DNA of 64,000 nucleotides from DASXRC01 sp036506495 (GTDB lineage Bacteria; Actinomycetota; Actinomycetes; Mycobacteriales; Micromonosporaceae), in assembly GCA_036506495.1 (NCBI GenBank), contig DASXRQ010000152.1:22819-86818 (forward strand), read 5' to 3'. Numbering within the stretch: the stretch's first letter is position 1; each line of letters opens with the position of its first letter. Positions 49,482 through 58,157 of this stretch are shown in pieces. The notes beneath the pieces were generated by a model, which worked only from the letters and a program-made list of their open reading frames with translations, did no database searches and was not told the DNA's origin. The position numbers and the translations under genes are program-made.

Positions 49482-49552
49482 CACCGCCCGACTCTGTCGG
49501 ATTTGTGGACGGGCCGCGCCGATCCGAGCGTGGGTAGCGGGGAGAGCGGAGC

Positions 49553-50107
49553 GTGGTGGCGACCGACGGGAGCGTAGGCGACGGCGTCGCGCCGACGCGG
49601 ATCGGCGTCGCCGTCGACATCCCGGAGCCGTGGGGCGGCACGCTGACGCGCCGGCGAGCGGCGGCCGGAGACCCGGTCGCGGCGTACGTGCCCGCGCACC
49701 TGACGCTGCTCGGCCCCACCGAGATCGCGCCCAAGGCCCTGCTGACCATCGAGCGGCAGCTGGCGGCGGTGGCGGCGGCGCACCCGGCCTACGCCCTCCA
49801 TCTGCGCGGCACCGGCACCTTCCGGCCCCTCACCGAGGTGGTCTTCGTCGCCGTGGCGGCCGGGATCAGCGAGTGCGAGCAACTTGCCGCGGCGATCGGC
49901 GACGCCACACAGCTGCCACGGAACCAGCGCTTCCCGTACCACCCGCACGTGACCGTGGCCCAGGACGTGCCGCCCGACGAACTCGACAAGGTGTACGAGG
50001 ACCTGGCCGACTTCTCGGCGAAATTCGAGGTCGACCGCTTCACGCTCTTCGAGCACACGACCGACGGACGGTGGCAGGCGCGTTGCGACTTCCGGCTCAC
50101 CGGCTGA
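49553..50107 (+). CDS. 2H-family phosphoesterase (2'-5' RNA ligase superfamily)
   Basis: 184 residues. The two catalytic motifs are HLTLLGP (about residue 49) and HVTVAQD (about residue 129). 2H enzymes act on 2',3'-cyclic phosphates or 2'-5' bonds of RNA and small nucleotides. It lies 71 bp after trpS on the same strand, before a YihY gene. Confidence 0.85.
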   Translation: MVATDGSVGDGVAPTRIGVAVDIPEPWGGTLTRRRAAAGDPVAAYVPAHLTLLGPTEIAPKALLTIERQLAAVAAAHPAYALHLRGTGTFRPLTEVVFVAVAAGISECEQLAAAIGDATQLPRNQRFPYHPHVTVAQDVPPDELDKVYEDLADFSAKFEVDRFTLFEHTTDGRWQARCDFRLTG

Positions 50108-50152
50108 CTCGCCCTAGGTACGCGCCGTTCGCAGATCGACGAGGATTGGACC

Positions 50153-51154
50153 GTGAACCCGATCGACCGTGTGGTCTCCGGCTTCAATGGCACGGTGGCC
50201 GCCGCCCGGAACCGATCGGGCGCATTCGACCACTTCTGGCGAGCACGGGAGCGGTACGGGGAGGTGCTCGGCGGCCGGCTCGCCGCGGCCATCGCGTACT
50301 ACGGCTTCTTCGCCATCTTCGCCCTCGGCCTAGTGCTGGCGTCGGTCCTCGGCTTCCTGCTGGAGCACAACATCGACCTGCAGGGCACGGTGAACACCTT
50401 TCTGCGCCAGCACCTGAACGTCGTCAGCCCGGCGTCGATCGACGAGGCGCAGCGGCAGTTCCAGTCCAGGCGCGGTGCGTTCGCGGTGGTCGGCCTGATC
50501 GGCCTGACACTGACCGGGATCGGTTGGATCGAGGCGATCCGTTCGTCGCAGCGGCTGATCTGGGGCATCGAGCAGCAGCCCGGCAACTTGATCATCAGGC
50601 GGCTGGTGGACCTCGCGGTGCTCGTGGGACTGATCCTGCTGATCGGCCTGTCCGTGGCGGCGACCGACACCATCGAGTCGCTGATCGAGTGGTTCGCCGG
50701 AGGTGGCCGCTCGCTCCTGTTGACGGCCACGACGTGGCTGTTGGTCCTGCTGGTTAACGTCGTGCTCGCCACCGCGCTGCTGGCCGCCGTGCCGCGGCTG
50801 CGCATGCCCCCGCGCCGGCTGCTGCCCGCGGTCATGGTGGTCGCGCTTGGCATCACACTGCTGAACTCCGTCGGTCGGTACTACGTGCTCCGCACCGCCG
50901 GCAACCCCGCGTACAAGGTCGTCGCGAGCGCGATCGCCCTGCTCGTCTACCTGTACCTGTTCAACCAGCTCCTGCTGTTCGGCGCCGCGATCGCCGCGAC
51001 CAGCGGGCGCGGCTCGGTGATCGACCTCGCCGCCGGCCCGCCGCCGCGGGACGCCGAGCCGACGGAAGGCGCCGGCGCGACCCCGGCGGCACTTCACTCC
51101 GCGGCCGACGCGAATACCCGGAACGAGCGCGGAAATGGCGCCCGACCGGGATGA
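50153..51154 (+). CDS. YihY/BrkB-family membrane protein
   Basis: 333 residues with six membrane helices. GRLAAAIAYYGFFAIFALGL and GRYYVLRTAGNPAYKVVASA, then LLVYLYLFNQLLLFGAAIAA are the YihY family hallmarks. The C-terminal 50 residues are polar. Function unsettled (once called ribonuclease BN). Overlaps the next gene by 20 bp. Confidence 0.88.
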   Translation: MNPIDRVVSGFNGTVAAARNRSGAFDHFWRARERYGEVLGGRLAAAIAYYGFFAIFALGLVLASVLGFLLEHNIDLQGTVNTFLRQHLNVVSPASIDEAQRQFQSRRGAFAVVGLIGLTLTGIGWIEAIRSSQRLIWGIEQQPGNLIIRRLVDLAVLVGLILLIGLSVAATDTIESLIEWFAGGGRSLLLTATTWLLVLLVNVVLATALLAAVPRLRMPPRRLLPAVMVVALGITLLNSVGRYYVLRTAGNPAYKVVASAIALLVYLYLFNQLLLFGAAIAATSGRGSVIDLAAGPPPRDAEPTEGAGATPAALHSAADANTRNERGNGARPG

Positions 51155-51602
51155 TGTGCGGGTGGGCGCACTCGTGACGTTGGAGCTGCCGGCCGACTCG
51201 CCGGCGCTGGACATGCCGTGGATCATCACGTTCGGACCGCTCAACGACGAAGAGGAGTGGGAGCCGGTGGTCTGCGGCCCGTACGAACGCCCCCACGCGC
51301 TCGCGCTGGCGGAGTCGGTCGTCGCCGACGACGAGCTGATGGCGGTCGTGGAACCGCTGCTCCCGCACGTCTCGGTGGAGGAGATCCGCGGTGAGATCGC
51401 GGCGGCCAAGCTGACGGCCGAGGCGGCGGATGAACAGGACGAGGACGAGTACGACGAGGAGGACGAGTTCGGCGCGGCAGACGAGTTCGAGGAAGAGGAC
51501 GAGGAAGCCGCCCGGCGCACCGAGCCCGCGGTTCCACCCACCGTCGAGCAGATTCGCGCCGGGTTCGCGCGCATAGCGTCGCGGCTGACCGAGTCGGCCT
51601 GA
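51135..51602 (+). CDS. acidic hypothetical protein
   Basis: 155 residues: a short folded-looking part (WIITFGPLNDEEEWEPVVCG PYERPHALALAESVV) and an Asp/Glu-rich segment (EDEYDEEDEFGAADEFEEED), then a helical end. I recognise no domain. It starts 20 bp inside the YihY gene and is therefore cotranscribed; no independent evidence for function. Confidence 0.65.
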   Translation: MAPDRDDVRVGALVTLELPADSPALDMPWIITFGPLNDEEEWEPVVCGPYERPHALALAESVVADDELMAVVEPLLPHVSVEEIRGEIAAAKLTAEAADEQDEDEYDEEDEFGAADEFEEEDEEAARRTEPAVPPTVEQIRAGFARIASRLTESA

Positions 51603-51617
51603 CCCGCGTCATGCCCT

Positions 51618-52553
51618 TCAACGCTCGGCGCGCGCCCGCAGTGCGCCCGCCAGCCAGCCCCAGTGTGCGGAGGTGTTCGGGAACGGCCGCCAGCCGTTGA
51701 TGATCGCCAGCAGCTGCCAGTAGCGCTCCGGCCGCGGATCGGCGGCCAGGTCCATCTGGTCGAGCAGCGCGCGGCGGTACTCGGGAGAGTCCGTCCGGCC
51801 GACGCCGGCGGCGAGCTCGCCCACGATCGCGTCGAGCACGGGCCCGGCCGCCGGCGAGGCCGGGTCGATCCCTTGCGCGAGCGCGGCGCCGGCCCGCTCG
51901 GTCACGACCGCCGCCGCGTGGCGCGCGCCGTCGTGCCCGCTCGGCAGCGCGTCCGACGCGTCGTCCGACGCTCCGAAGGAGCGCTCGCCCATCGCGCGCA
52001 ACAGCGCGATGAAGCTCGGGTTGCGTACCAGTTCGGCCAGCTCGACCCAGGCATCCACCTGCTCGTCGCTGGGGTCGTCGGGCAGGTCCGCGGTCACCGA
52101 CCGCAGTCCGGCCTCGAACCGGGCGTCCACCGGGATGCCCTCGAAGATGTTGTCCAGGAACTCGTTGATGATGCGGCGGCGCTCCTCGGCCGTCGCCCGT
52201 GCCACGCGGTTCACGCGGTCGACCTCCTCCGGTGTGGGTTCTCGTCGGGACAGCGCGCGCAGCGCGGCTCGCTGCACGCGCAGCACACGGATCTGCGCGT
52301 CGATCGCGTCGGCATGCCGGGCCGCGACCCGCGACACGTCCAGCTCGCGGTCTAGCACGAGGCGAATCGTGGCCAGGTCCAGCCCGAGCTCGCGCAGCGC
52401 CCGCACGAAGTCGAGCCGCAGCGCGGCCTCCGGGTCGTACCGGCGATGCCCGGCGTGGCTGCGTCCGACCTCCGGCACGAGGCCGAGGTCGGAGTAGTAC
52501 CGCACGGTCTTCACCGACAATCCGGTGCGCCGGGCCAGCTCTCCGATGTGCAT
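51618..52553 (-). CDS. MerR-family transcriptional regulator
   Basis: 311 residues. The N-terminal winged HTH reads MHIGELARRTGLSVKTVRYY then SDLGLVPEVGRSHAGHRRYD, followed by a dimerisation coil (LDREL). The C-terminal 180 residues are a helical effector domain without metal-binding cysteines, so a drug or small molecule is likelier than a metal ligand. ATG 52553 chosen. It follows a methyltransferase gene by 23 bp. Confidence 0.88.
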   Translation of the reverse strand: MHIGELARRTGLSVKTVRYYSDLGLVPEVGRSHAGHRRYDPEAALRLDFVRALRELGLDLATIRLVLDRELDVSRVAARHADAIDAQIRVLRVQRAALRALSRREPTPEEVDRVNRVARATAEERRRIINEFLDNIFEGIPVDARFEAGLRSVTADLPDDPSDEQVDAWVELAELVRNPSFIALLRAMGERSFGASDDASDALPSGHDGARHAAAVVTERAGAALAQGIDPASPAAGPVLDAIVGELAAGVGRTDSPEYRRALLDQMDLAADPRPERYWQLLAIINGWRPFPNTSAHWGWLAGALRARAER

Positions 52554-52576
52554 GAGGTCGATGCTCGGGTCTCCCG

Positions 52577-53437
52577 TTACTGGAGATTCAAGTCGATTGC
52601 GTCCCACCAGAGTGTCACCAGCTCCCGGCCGGCCGAGCCGAGGTCCATCGGGTGCGTCGGGTCCACGCCGAGGTCCAGCAGTGCGTCCACCACCTCCGGC
52701 CGACGGCCGACGGGCGCGCACAGCCGCCTGACGGTCACATCGACGAGCTCGTCGAACGATCCGTACTCCGACCCGGCCGTCCGGCGCCAGTCCTCGCGTC
52801 GCGGCTCGATGCCGGCCTCGCGGAGCACCGCCTCGGCGTCCGCGGCGGTCGGCCCCGTGGGCCGCTCCAGGCCGTGCAGCCTTCGCCACAGCGGATTGAG
52901 TACGCGCAGCGGATGAGATTCCGTCAGCTCCACGACGACGCGGCGGCGGGCGTGCCGGTGCAGCGCGAGCGCGAAGTCGGCCAGGTCGGGGGCGTTGTAG
53001 AAGACGTGGTGGCAGACGACCACGTCCGCGGACGGCACGGCGTCCGCCACGTCCGGCCAGCGTCCCGGCACGATCGTCGTCGGTACGCCCAGCCGGTCCG
53101 CTCGCGCGGTCAGCTCGCCGAGCATCTCGTCGCTGGTGTCCACCGCGGTCAGCCCCGTGACTCGGCCGGTTCGGCCGGCTCGGCCGGCTCGGCCGGCGAG
53201 GGGGAGGCTGGCCGCGCCCGTCCCGGCCCCGACGTCTAGCACGGTGCCCCGCGCGCCCAGCGCCTCGGCCGCGCGGGCGTAGGACGGGCCGACTGGCTGG
53301 GCCAGATAACGGTCGGTCCGGCGGGCGAAGACCCTGGTGGGCAGGCTCCACGGCGAGTCCGGCACGGCGGCCCGGATCTCCGGCGGGATCGCCCAGGCGG
53401 CGAGCTGGTCCTGCCAGCGCCGCAGTGCGGAGGTCAC
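52577..53437 (-). CDS. class I SAM-dependent methyltransferase
   Basis: 286 residues. SAM motif I GTVLDVGAGTGAASLPLAGR is clear, followed by TAVDTSDEMLGELTARADRL and DVVVCHHVFYNAPDL. A stretch of nine-base tandem repeats (four copies, GGCCGGCTC) gives the local AGRAGRAGRTGR sequence. GTG 53437 overlaps the tetR stop (GTGA). Substrate unknown. Confidence 0.85.
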   Translation of the reverse strand: MTSALRRWQDQLAAWAIPPEIRAAVPDSPWSLPTRVFARRTDRYLAQPVGPSYARAAEALGARGTVLDVGAGTGAASLPLAGRAGRAGRTGRVTGLTAVDTSDEMLGELTARADRLGVPTTIVPGRWPDVADAVPSADVVVCHHVFYNAPDLADFALALHRHARRRVVVELTESHPLRVLNPLWRRLHGLERPTGPTAADAEAVLREAGIEPRREDWRRTAGSEYGSFDELVDVTVRRLCAPVGRRPEVVDALLDLGVDPTHPMDLGSAGRELVTLWWDAIDLNLQ

Positions 53438-54042
53438 GGGGACATCGTGCCCAACAGCGCTCGGACCGCTGCCACCATCGTCGGGCGGTCCGGCCGACCC
53501 GTCATGAGGCGCTGGATCATGTACCCGGGCAGGAGGGTGAAAAGGGCCAGACCCAGCGCGTCTGCGTCCACGCGCTCGGCTACGTGACCGGCCGCCTTGG
53601 CGCGCCGGGCGATCATGATGAAGCTGTCCCGCAGCTGCGCGTAGGTCCCCGCCACGAACTCCCTCACCTCCGGGTTTCGGATCGCCTCGGCCCACATCTG
53701 CAGGGCGAGCTGACCGGCCCCGTCCGGGGCGAGCCGTGGCTCGATGACATCCAGCGCCCGGGCCATCGCCTCCGCGGGCGCCAGCGCCGGCTCGTGGTAC
53801 GCGACGGCGGTGAGCTCGTCGGTGACCGCCCCGACGTATCGTTCGCCGACCGCGGTACGCAGCTCGTCCTTGCTCTTGAAATAGCGGTAGACCGCCCCGA
53901 CCGACAGTCCGGCCTGCGAAATGACGTCCTGCATCGACGTCGCGTGGAAGCCGTTGCGGGCGAAGCACACCGCTGCGGCATCCAGGATCTGTTGCCGGCG
54001 GGCGCTCAGGTGCTCGGCGGAGACACGGGGCATGCCCAACAT
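53434..54042 (-). CDS. TetR-family regulator
   Basis: 202 residues with the HTH segment FHATSMQDVISQAGLSVGAV YRYFKSKDELRTAVGE. The C-terminal domain starts with ERYVGAVTDEL. Divergent from a membrane protein gene; two AACGA...TCGTT-type sites lie in the shared gap and are its likely operators. Start ATG 54042 (or ATG 54033). Confidence 0.9.
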   Translation of the reverse strand: MLGMPRVSAEHLSARRQQILDAAAVCFARNGFHATSMQDVISQAGLSVGAVYRYFKSKDELRTAVGERYVGAVTDELTAVAYHEPALAPAEAMARALDVIEPRLAPDGAGQLALQMWAEAIRNPEVREFVAGTYAQLRDSFIMIARRAKAAGHVAERVDADALGLALFTLLPGYMIQRLMTGRPDRPTMVAAVRALLGTMSP

Positions 54043-54047
54043 TGTAA

Positions 54048-54120
54048 AACGAACGCTCGCTCTTGACGCGCGCAGCGAGCCCGTGCCACGCTGGAAGCGA
54101 ATAAAGAACGAGCATTCGTT
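54048..54120. promoter_or_regulatory. two TetR operator-like sites
   Basis: Site 1 AACGAACGCTCGCT (54048-54061) and site 2 AACGAGCATTCGTT (54107-54120). The second is a clean AACGA/TCGTT palindrome with a 4-nt centre; the first matches with one half degraded. They flank the divergent promoter region between tetR and the membrane protein gene. Confidence 0.7.
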
Positions 54121-54132
54121 TAAGGAGTCGAG

Positions 54133-55122
54133 ATGACTGACTCGACCACCAGGCGCTAGCCGCCGGCGCTCGTCCTGGCCGTGTCGCTGGCCGCTGCCGT
54201 GGTGGTGTTGCAGGCCCTGCTCGTCGCGCTGTTCGCGGCGCCGGCCGCCAATCTCGAGCCCCGTGACCTTCCCGTCGCGGTCGCCGGACCGACGCCGTCC
54301 GCCACCGCGTTCGAGCGGCAACTGAAGGTGGCCCGCCCCGGCGCCTTCGACGTCACCATCGTCGCCGACCAGACGTCGGCCGACGAGGCGCTGCGGAATC
54401 GCGAGGCGTACGCCGCGTTCGTCCTCGGGCCATCCGGCCCCAGCCTGCACACGGCGTCCGCGGCGAGTCCCACCCTCGCCGCGCTGCTGACCCAGGCGGC
54501 CGGCCAGATCGCGGGCGGTCGGGAGGTTCCCGTGGTCGACGTGGTGCCCACCGACCCCGACGACCCACGCGGCGCCGGCTTCGCGGCCGGGTTCCTGCCG
54601 CTCGCGATCACGAGCCTCGTCGCCGGAGCCCTGCTCACGCTGCTCGTACGGCGTCGTGGCGCGCGGCTGCTGGGGCTGGTCAGGTTCGCCGTGCTCGCGG
54701 GCGTCGTGGGCGCTGCCGTGCTGCACATGTGGCTCGGCGTGATAGCCGGTGACTACCTCGCGAACGCGGCCGCCATCGGGCTGTTCGCACTCGCCGCAAG
54801 TGGGATCGTGGCCGGACTCGCCTCGCTCCTTGGCGCCGCGGGCATCGGGGTCGGCGCCCTCCTGGTGTTCCTGGTCGGCAATCCGCTGTCCGGCGTGTCC
54901 TCGGCGCCTGAGCTGCTGCCCCAGCCGTGGGGCGCGGTCGGGCAGTGGATGCCGGTCGGCGCGGGCGGCAGCCTGCTGCGGTCGGTCACGTACTTCGGCG
55001 GCGCCGGCGACGCACAGGCGCTGTGGGTCCTCGCCGGGTATGCCGGGCTCGGCCTGACCCTGGTGCTGCTCGGCCGGGCCAGCGTCGGCCCCCGCCGCCC
55101 GCGGCCATCAGAGCCGATCTAG
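54133..55122 (+). pseudogene. membrane (ABC-2/YhgE-like) protein with in-frame stop at codon 9
   Basis: From ATG 54133, which has an ideal site (AAGGAG, 5 nt), the reading is MTDSTTRR then TAG at 54157-54159, then the same frame stays open for 321 codons. The continuing protein has one N-terminal helix, an extracellular part of about 120 residues (VAVAGPTPSATAFERQLKVA), and five or six helices, like YhgE/Pip or DUF3533 membrane proteins. If the TAG is real, expression would need readthrough or a GTG start at 54181, which lacks a ribosome site. The stop codon of the gene lies in palindromic repeat copy 2. Confidence 0.7.
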
Positions 55123-55172
55123 GGCGAATTCTGGTGATCGGAGATCTACTAGCCAGAATTCGCCCTAGATCG
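55115..55172. repeat. palindromic repeat, copy 2
   Basis: Perfect 20-bp arms CGATCTAGGGCGAATTCTGG (55115-55134) and its complement (55153-55172), spacer 18 nt containing TCGGAGATCTA. It overlaps the stop codon of the preceding membrane protein gene and lies upstream of the BMP gene. Confidence 0.9.
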
Positions 55173-55335
55173 ACGGGAAAGCCGGCGAGTGAGCCACTGC
55201 GCGGCAGAGTTACGTGAGGGTAACGGGGGTTCAACAACCGTGCATGATTGCCGTCCCTCGGGCGGACGACTGGCGTACGCTGCGGCTCGTGGATTCACCG
55301 CGACGTGGCGGTGAGAATTGGGGAAGGAGACGGTC

Positions 55336-56415
55336 TTGCGCCCTGTGCGTGGGATGCGGATCATCGTCGCGGTTCTCGCGATCGGCGGGCTCTCGCTGAG
55401 TGCCGCCGCATGTGGCAATGCTCCCGAGAAAAACACCGGCGGCGGGACTGCCGCCGGCACGTACACGACCTGCATGGTGACCGACATCGGCGGCATCGAT
55501 GACCGGTCGTTCAACGCGTCGGCCTGGAAGGGCCTGCAGGACGCCAAGGCGGCGAGCGACAAGCTCGCCACCCCGAAGAACGTCTCGTCCAAGGCCGAGG
55601 CGGACTACGTGCCGAACCTGACGCAGTTCGCCCAGCAGGACTGCAAGTTCATCCTCGCGGTGGGCGGCCTGATGGGCAACGCGACCTCGCAGGTCGCGAA
55701 GGCGAACGCGACCAAGCAGTTCGCGATCGTGGACTCCAAGCAGCCCGAGTCGAACGTGTACCCGATGCAGTTCGACACGGCCCAGGCCGCGTTCCTCGCC
55801 GGTTACCTCGCGGCCGGCTACTCGAAGTCCGGCAAGGTGGCCACGTACGGCGGCCTGAAGATCCCGCCGGTGACCATCTTCATGGACGGCTTCGCCGACG
55901 GCGTCGCGCAGTTCAACAAGGCCAAGGGCAAGAACGTCCAGGTCCTCGGCTGGAACAAGGCGACGCAGAAGGGCACGTTCGCCGACAGCTTCACCGACCA
56001 GGCAAAGGGCAAGGCGCTCTCCGAGGCGTTCGTCGCGCAGGGCGCTGACGTGATCATGCCGGTTGCGGGCGGTACCGGGCTCGGCACGGCCGCGGCCGCC
56101 GCCAACAGGTACGCGGTGATCTGGGTCGACGTCGATGGTTGCGAGAGCGCCCAGCAGTACTGCTCGGCGTTCCTCACCACGGTCGTGAAGAACATCCCGC
56201 TCGCCGTGAAGGACGCCGCTCTCAAGGGCGCGGACTCCAGCGGCATGCTGACCGGCGGGTTCCTGGGCACGCTGGAGAACAACGGCGTCTCCATCGCGCC
56301 GTACCACGAGTTCGACACCAAGATCGACGCGGGCCTCAAGTCCGAGGTCGACCAGCTCAAGCAGGACATCATTTCCGGCAAGATCAAGGTAACGTCGCCG
56401 GCGCAGCCGAAGTGA
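55336..56415 (+). CDS. BMP-family nucleoside-binding lipoprotein
   Basis: 359 residues. Signal peptide and lipobox LSAAAC with Cys26 show a lipoprotein. The rest is the basic membrane protein/PnrA family: TDIGGIDDRSFNASAWKGLQ, the repeated VADYVPNLTQFAQQDCKFIL-type pattern, and GADVIMPVAGGTGLGTAAAA. It should bind purine or other nucleosides for the transporter encoded next. TTG 55336 is the start, 6 nt after AAGGAG. A GTTAC-gtgagg-GTAAC repeat lies upstream and could be an operator. Confidence 0.93.
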   Translation: MRPVRGMRIIVAVLAIGGLSLSAAACGNAPEKNTGGGTAAGTYTTCMVTDIGGIDDRSFNASAWKGLQDAKAASDKLATPKNVSSKAEADYVPNLTQFAQQDCKFILAVGGLMGNATSQVAKANATKQFAIVDSKQPESNVYPMQFDTAQAAFLAGYLAAGYSKSGKVATYGGLKIPPVTIFMDGFADGVAQFNKAKGKNVQVLGWNKATQKGTFADSFTDQAKGKALSEAFVAQGADVIMPVAGGTGLGTAAAAANRYAVIWVDVDGCESAQQYCSAFLTTVVKNIPLAVKDAALKGADSSGMLTGGFLGTLENNGVSIAPYHEFDTKIDAGLKSEVDQLKQDIISGKIKVTSPAQPK

Positions 56416-56444
56416 CGGCCATGTGACACCCCGCCAACGCAAGG

Positions 56445-56481
56445 CCGGCCCCCGCGGTGAGATCATCGCCGTGGGGGCCGG
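56445..56481 (+). terminator. hairpin between the BMP gene and the ATPase gene
   Basis: CCGGCCCCCGCGGTGA (56445-56460) pairs with TCGCCGTGGGGGCCGG (56466-56481) with two wobble or mismatched positions, followed by TTGTTTACT. Probably a partial terminator that keeps the binding protein at higher levels than the membrane components. Confidence 0.65.
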
Positions 56482-56538
56482 TTGTTTACTCGGCGTCCTC
56501 GATCGTGAAGAATCGCAGCGCGGCACAGGGAGGTCCCG

Positions 56539-58104
56539 CTGAGACTCGAACTTCGCGGCATCACCAAGCGCTTCGGTGAGCTCGTCGCCAACGACCACAT
56601 CGACCTGACGGTCGAGCCGGGGGAAATCCACGCGCTGCTCGGCGAGAATGGCGCGGGCAAGTCGACGCTAATGAACGTCCTCTATGGACTGTTGCAGCCC
56701 GATGAGGGCGAGATTCTCGTGGACGGCCGGCCGATCCAGATCAAGGGACCCCGGGACGCGATCGCCGCGGGAATCGGCATGGTGCACCAGCACTTCATGC
56801 TCGTTCCGGTGTTCACCGTGGCGGACAACGTCATGCTCGGCGCGGAGGACGTCCGGGACGGGGTCGTCGGGTTTCTGGACCGGCGACGGGCGCGCAAGGA
56901 CGTGCTGGAGGTCTCCCGGCGGTACGGCCTCGCCGTCGACCCGGACGCGCTCGTCGAGGATCTGCCGGTCGGGATCCAGCAGCGCGTGGAGATCGTCAAG
57001 GCGCTGACCCGACAGGTGGCCCTGCTCATCCTGGACGAACCGACCGCGGTGCTGACCCCGCAGGAGACCGACGACCTGCTCATCGTGATGCGGGCGCTCA
57101 AGGAGTCCGGCAAGTCGATCGTCTTCATCACCCACAAGCTCAAGGAGGTCCAGGCGATCGCCGACCGGATCACCGTGATCCGGCGCGGTCGCACGGTCGG
57201 CACCGCACCACCGGACACCAGCGAGGAGGAGCTGGCCGCCATGATGGTGGGCCGCAGCGTCATCCTGCGGGTGGACAAGGCCCCGCCTCACCCGGGCCCG
57301 GTGATGCTGGAGGTCAGTGGGCTGGTCGTCGACGACGATCGCGGGCACCGCGCGGTCGACGGTGTGGACCTCGAGGTCCACACGGGGGAGGTGCTCGGCG
57401 TCGCGGGCGTGCAGGGCAACGGGCAGACCGAGATGGTCGAGGCGATCATGGGTCTGCGGCCGCTGGTCGCTGGCTCGGTCGCGCTCGAGGGCCGGTCGCT
57501 GCACGATCGCAAGACGCGCGACATATTGCGCGCCGGCGTCGGCTACGTGCCCGAGGACCGCAGCGTCGACGGGCTGATCAGGGACTTCACGGTCGCCGAG
57601 AACCTAGTGCTCGACATGTACAACACCGAGCCGTATGGCACCCGGTTCATCATCCGGCCCGACCGGATCGCGGAGTCGGCGCGAAAGAGGATCGAGCAAT
57701 TCGACGTGCGGACCTCGTCGCACGACGCAGCCGTCGCCACCCTCTCCGGCGGAAACCAGCAGAAGGTCATCGTGGCGCGGGAGTTCTCGCGGCCGCTGAA
57801 GGTGTTCATCGCCGCCCAGCCGACCCGCGGCGTGGACGTCGGATCCATCGAGTTCATCCACCGGCAGATCGTGCACGAACGCGAGGTCGGCGCGGCGGTG
57901 CTGCTGGTCTCCAGCGAGCTCGATGAGGTGATGGCGCTCGCCGACCGCATCGCCGTGATGTACCGGGGCCGGATCCTGGCCATCGTGTCGCCCGATACGC
58001 CGCGCGAGGACATCGGCCTGCTGATGGCAGGCGTCGTCGGCGACGAAGCCAGCCCGGCCGGCTCGGTCGCGGGTGCGCCCGCCGACGCGGAGGAACCCGC
58101 ATGA
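56539..58104 (+). CDS. ABC transporter ATP-binding protein (nucleoside type), CTG start
   Basis: 521 residues, two fused ATPase domains as in the RbsA/NupO group. Walker A GENGAGKST (residues 35-43), Walker B LLILDEPTAVLTPQE, signature of domain 2 LSGGNQQKVIVAREF; domain 1 has the modified DLPVGIQQRVEIVKAL. The only plausible initiator is CTG 56539: AGGGAGG lies 6 nt before it, an in-frame stop lies at 56506, and no ATG/GTG/TTG occurs before the Walker A sequence (first ATG is 56671). Confidence 0.9.
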   Translation: MRLELRGITKRFGELVANDHIDLTVEPGEIHALLGENGAGKSTLMNVLYGLLQPDEGEILVDGRPIQIKGPRDAIAAGIGMVHQHFMLVPVFTVADNVMLGAEDVRDGVVGFLDRRRARKDVLEVSRRYGLAVDPDALVEDLPVGIQQRVEIVKALTRQVALLILDEPTAVLTPQETDDLLIVMRALKESGKSIVFITHKLKEVQAIADRITVIRRGRTVGTAPPDTSEEELAAMMVGRSVILRVDKAPPHPGPVMLEVSGLVVDDDRGHRAVDGVDLEVHTGEVLGVAGVQGNGQTEMVEAIMGLRPLVAGSVALEGRSLHDRKTRDILRAGVGYVPEDRSVDGLIRDFTVAENLVLDMYNTEPYGTRFIIRPDRIAESARKRIEQFDVRTSSHDAAVATLSGGNQQKVIVAREFSRPLKVFIAAQPTRGVDVGSIEFIHRQIVHEREVGAAVLLVSSELDEVMALADRIAVMYRGRILAIVSPDTPREDIGLLMAGVVGDEASPAGSVAGAPADAEEPA

Positions 58105-58157
58105 GTACCCCACGAAATCGCACGCTTCGCTCACGATTCCGCGGCGGCCCCGCATGA
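58101..58157 (+). CDS. 18-residue leader-like micro-ORF
   Basis: ATG 58101 overlaps the ATPase stop and has GGAGG 7 nt upstream; the frame reads 18 residues (MSTPRNRTLRSRFRGGPA) and ends in TGA overlapping the permease ATG 58154. The sequences around both starts (ACCCGCATGA and CCCCGCATGA) are nearly the same. It probably only carries ribosomes across the gap. Confidence 0.4.
   Translation: MSTPRNRTLRSRFRGGPA

Noticed and set aside
50101..50145. Fragment CGCCCTAGGTACG ... CAGATCGACGAGG as a fourth palindromic repeat copy
   Set aside because: Only short pieces resemble the arm and no 18-nt spacer or second arm is present.
53160..53205. Tandem 9-bp GGCCGGCTC repeats as a CRISPR-like or regulatory repeat
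   Set aside because: Lies inside the methyltransferase reading frame, has no spacers and encodes a short AGR repeat; simple slippage repeat.
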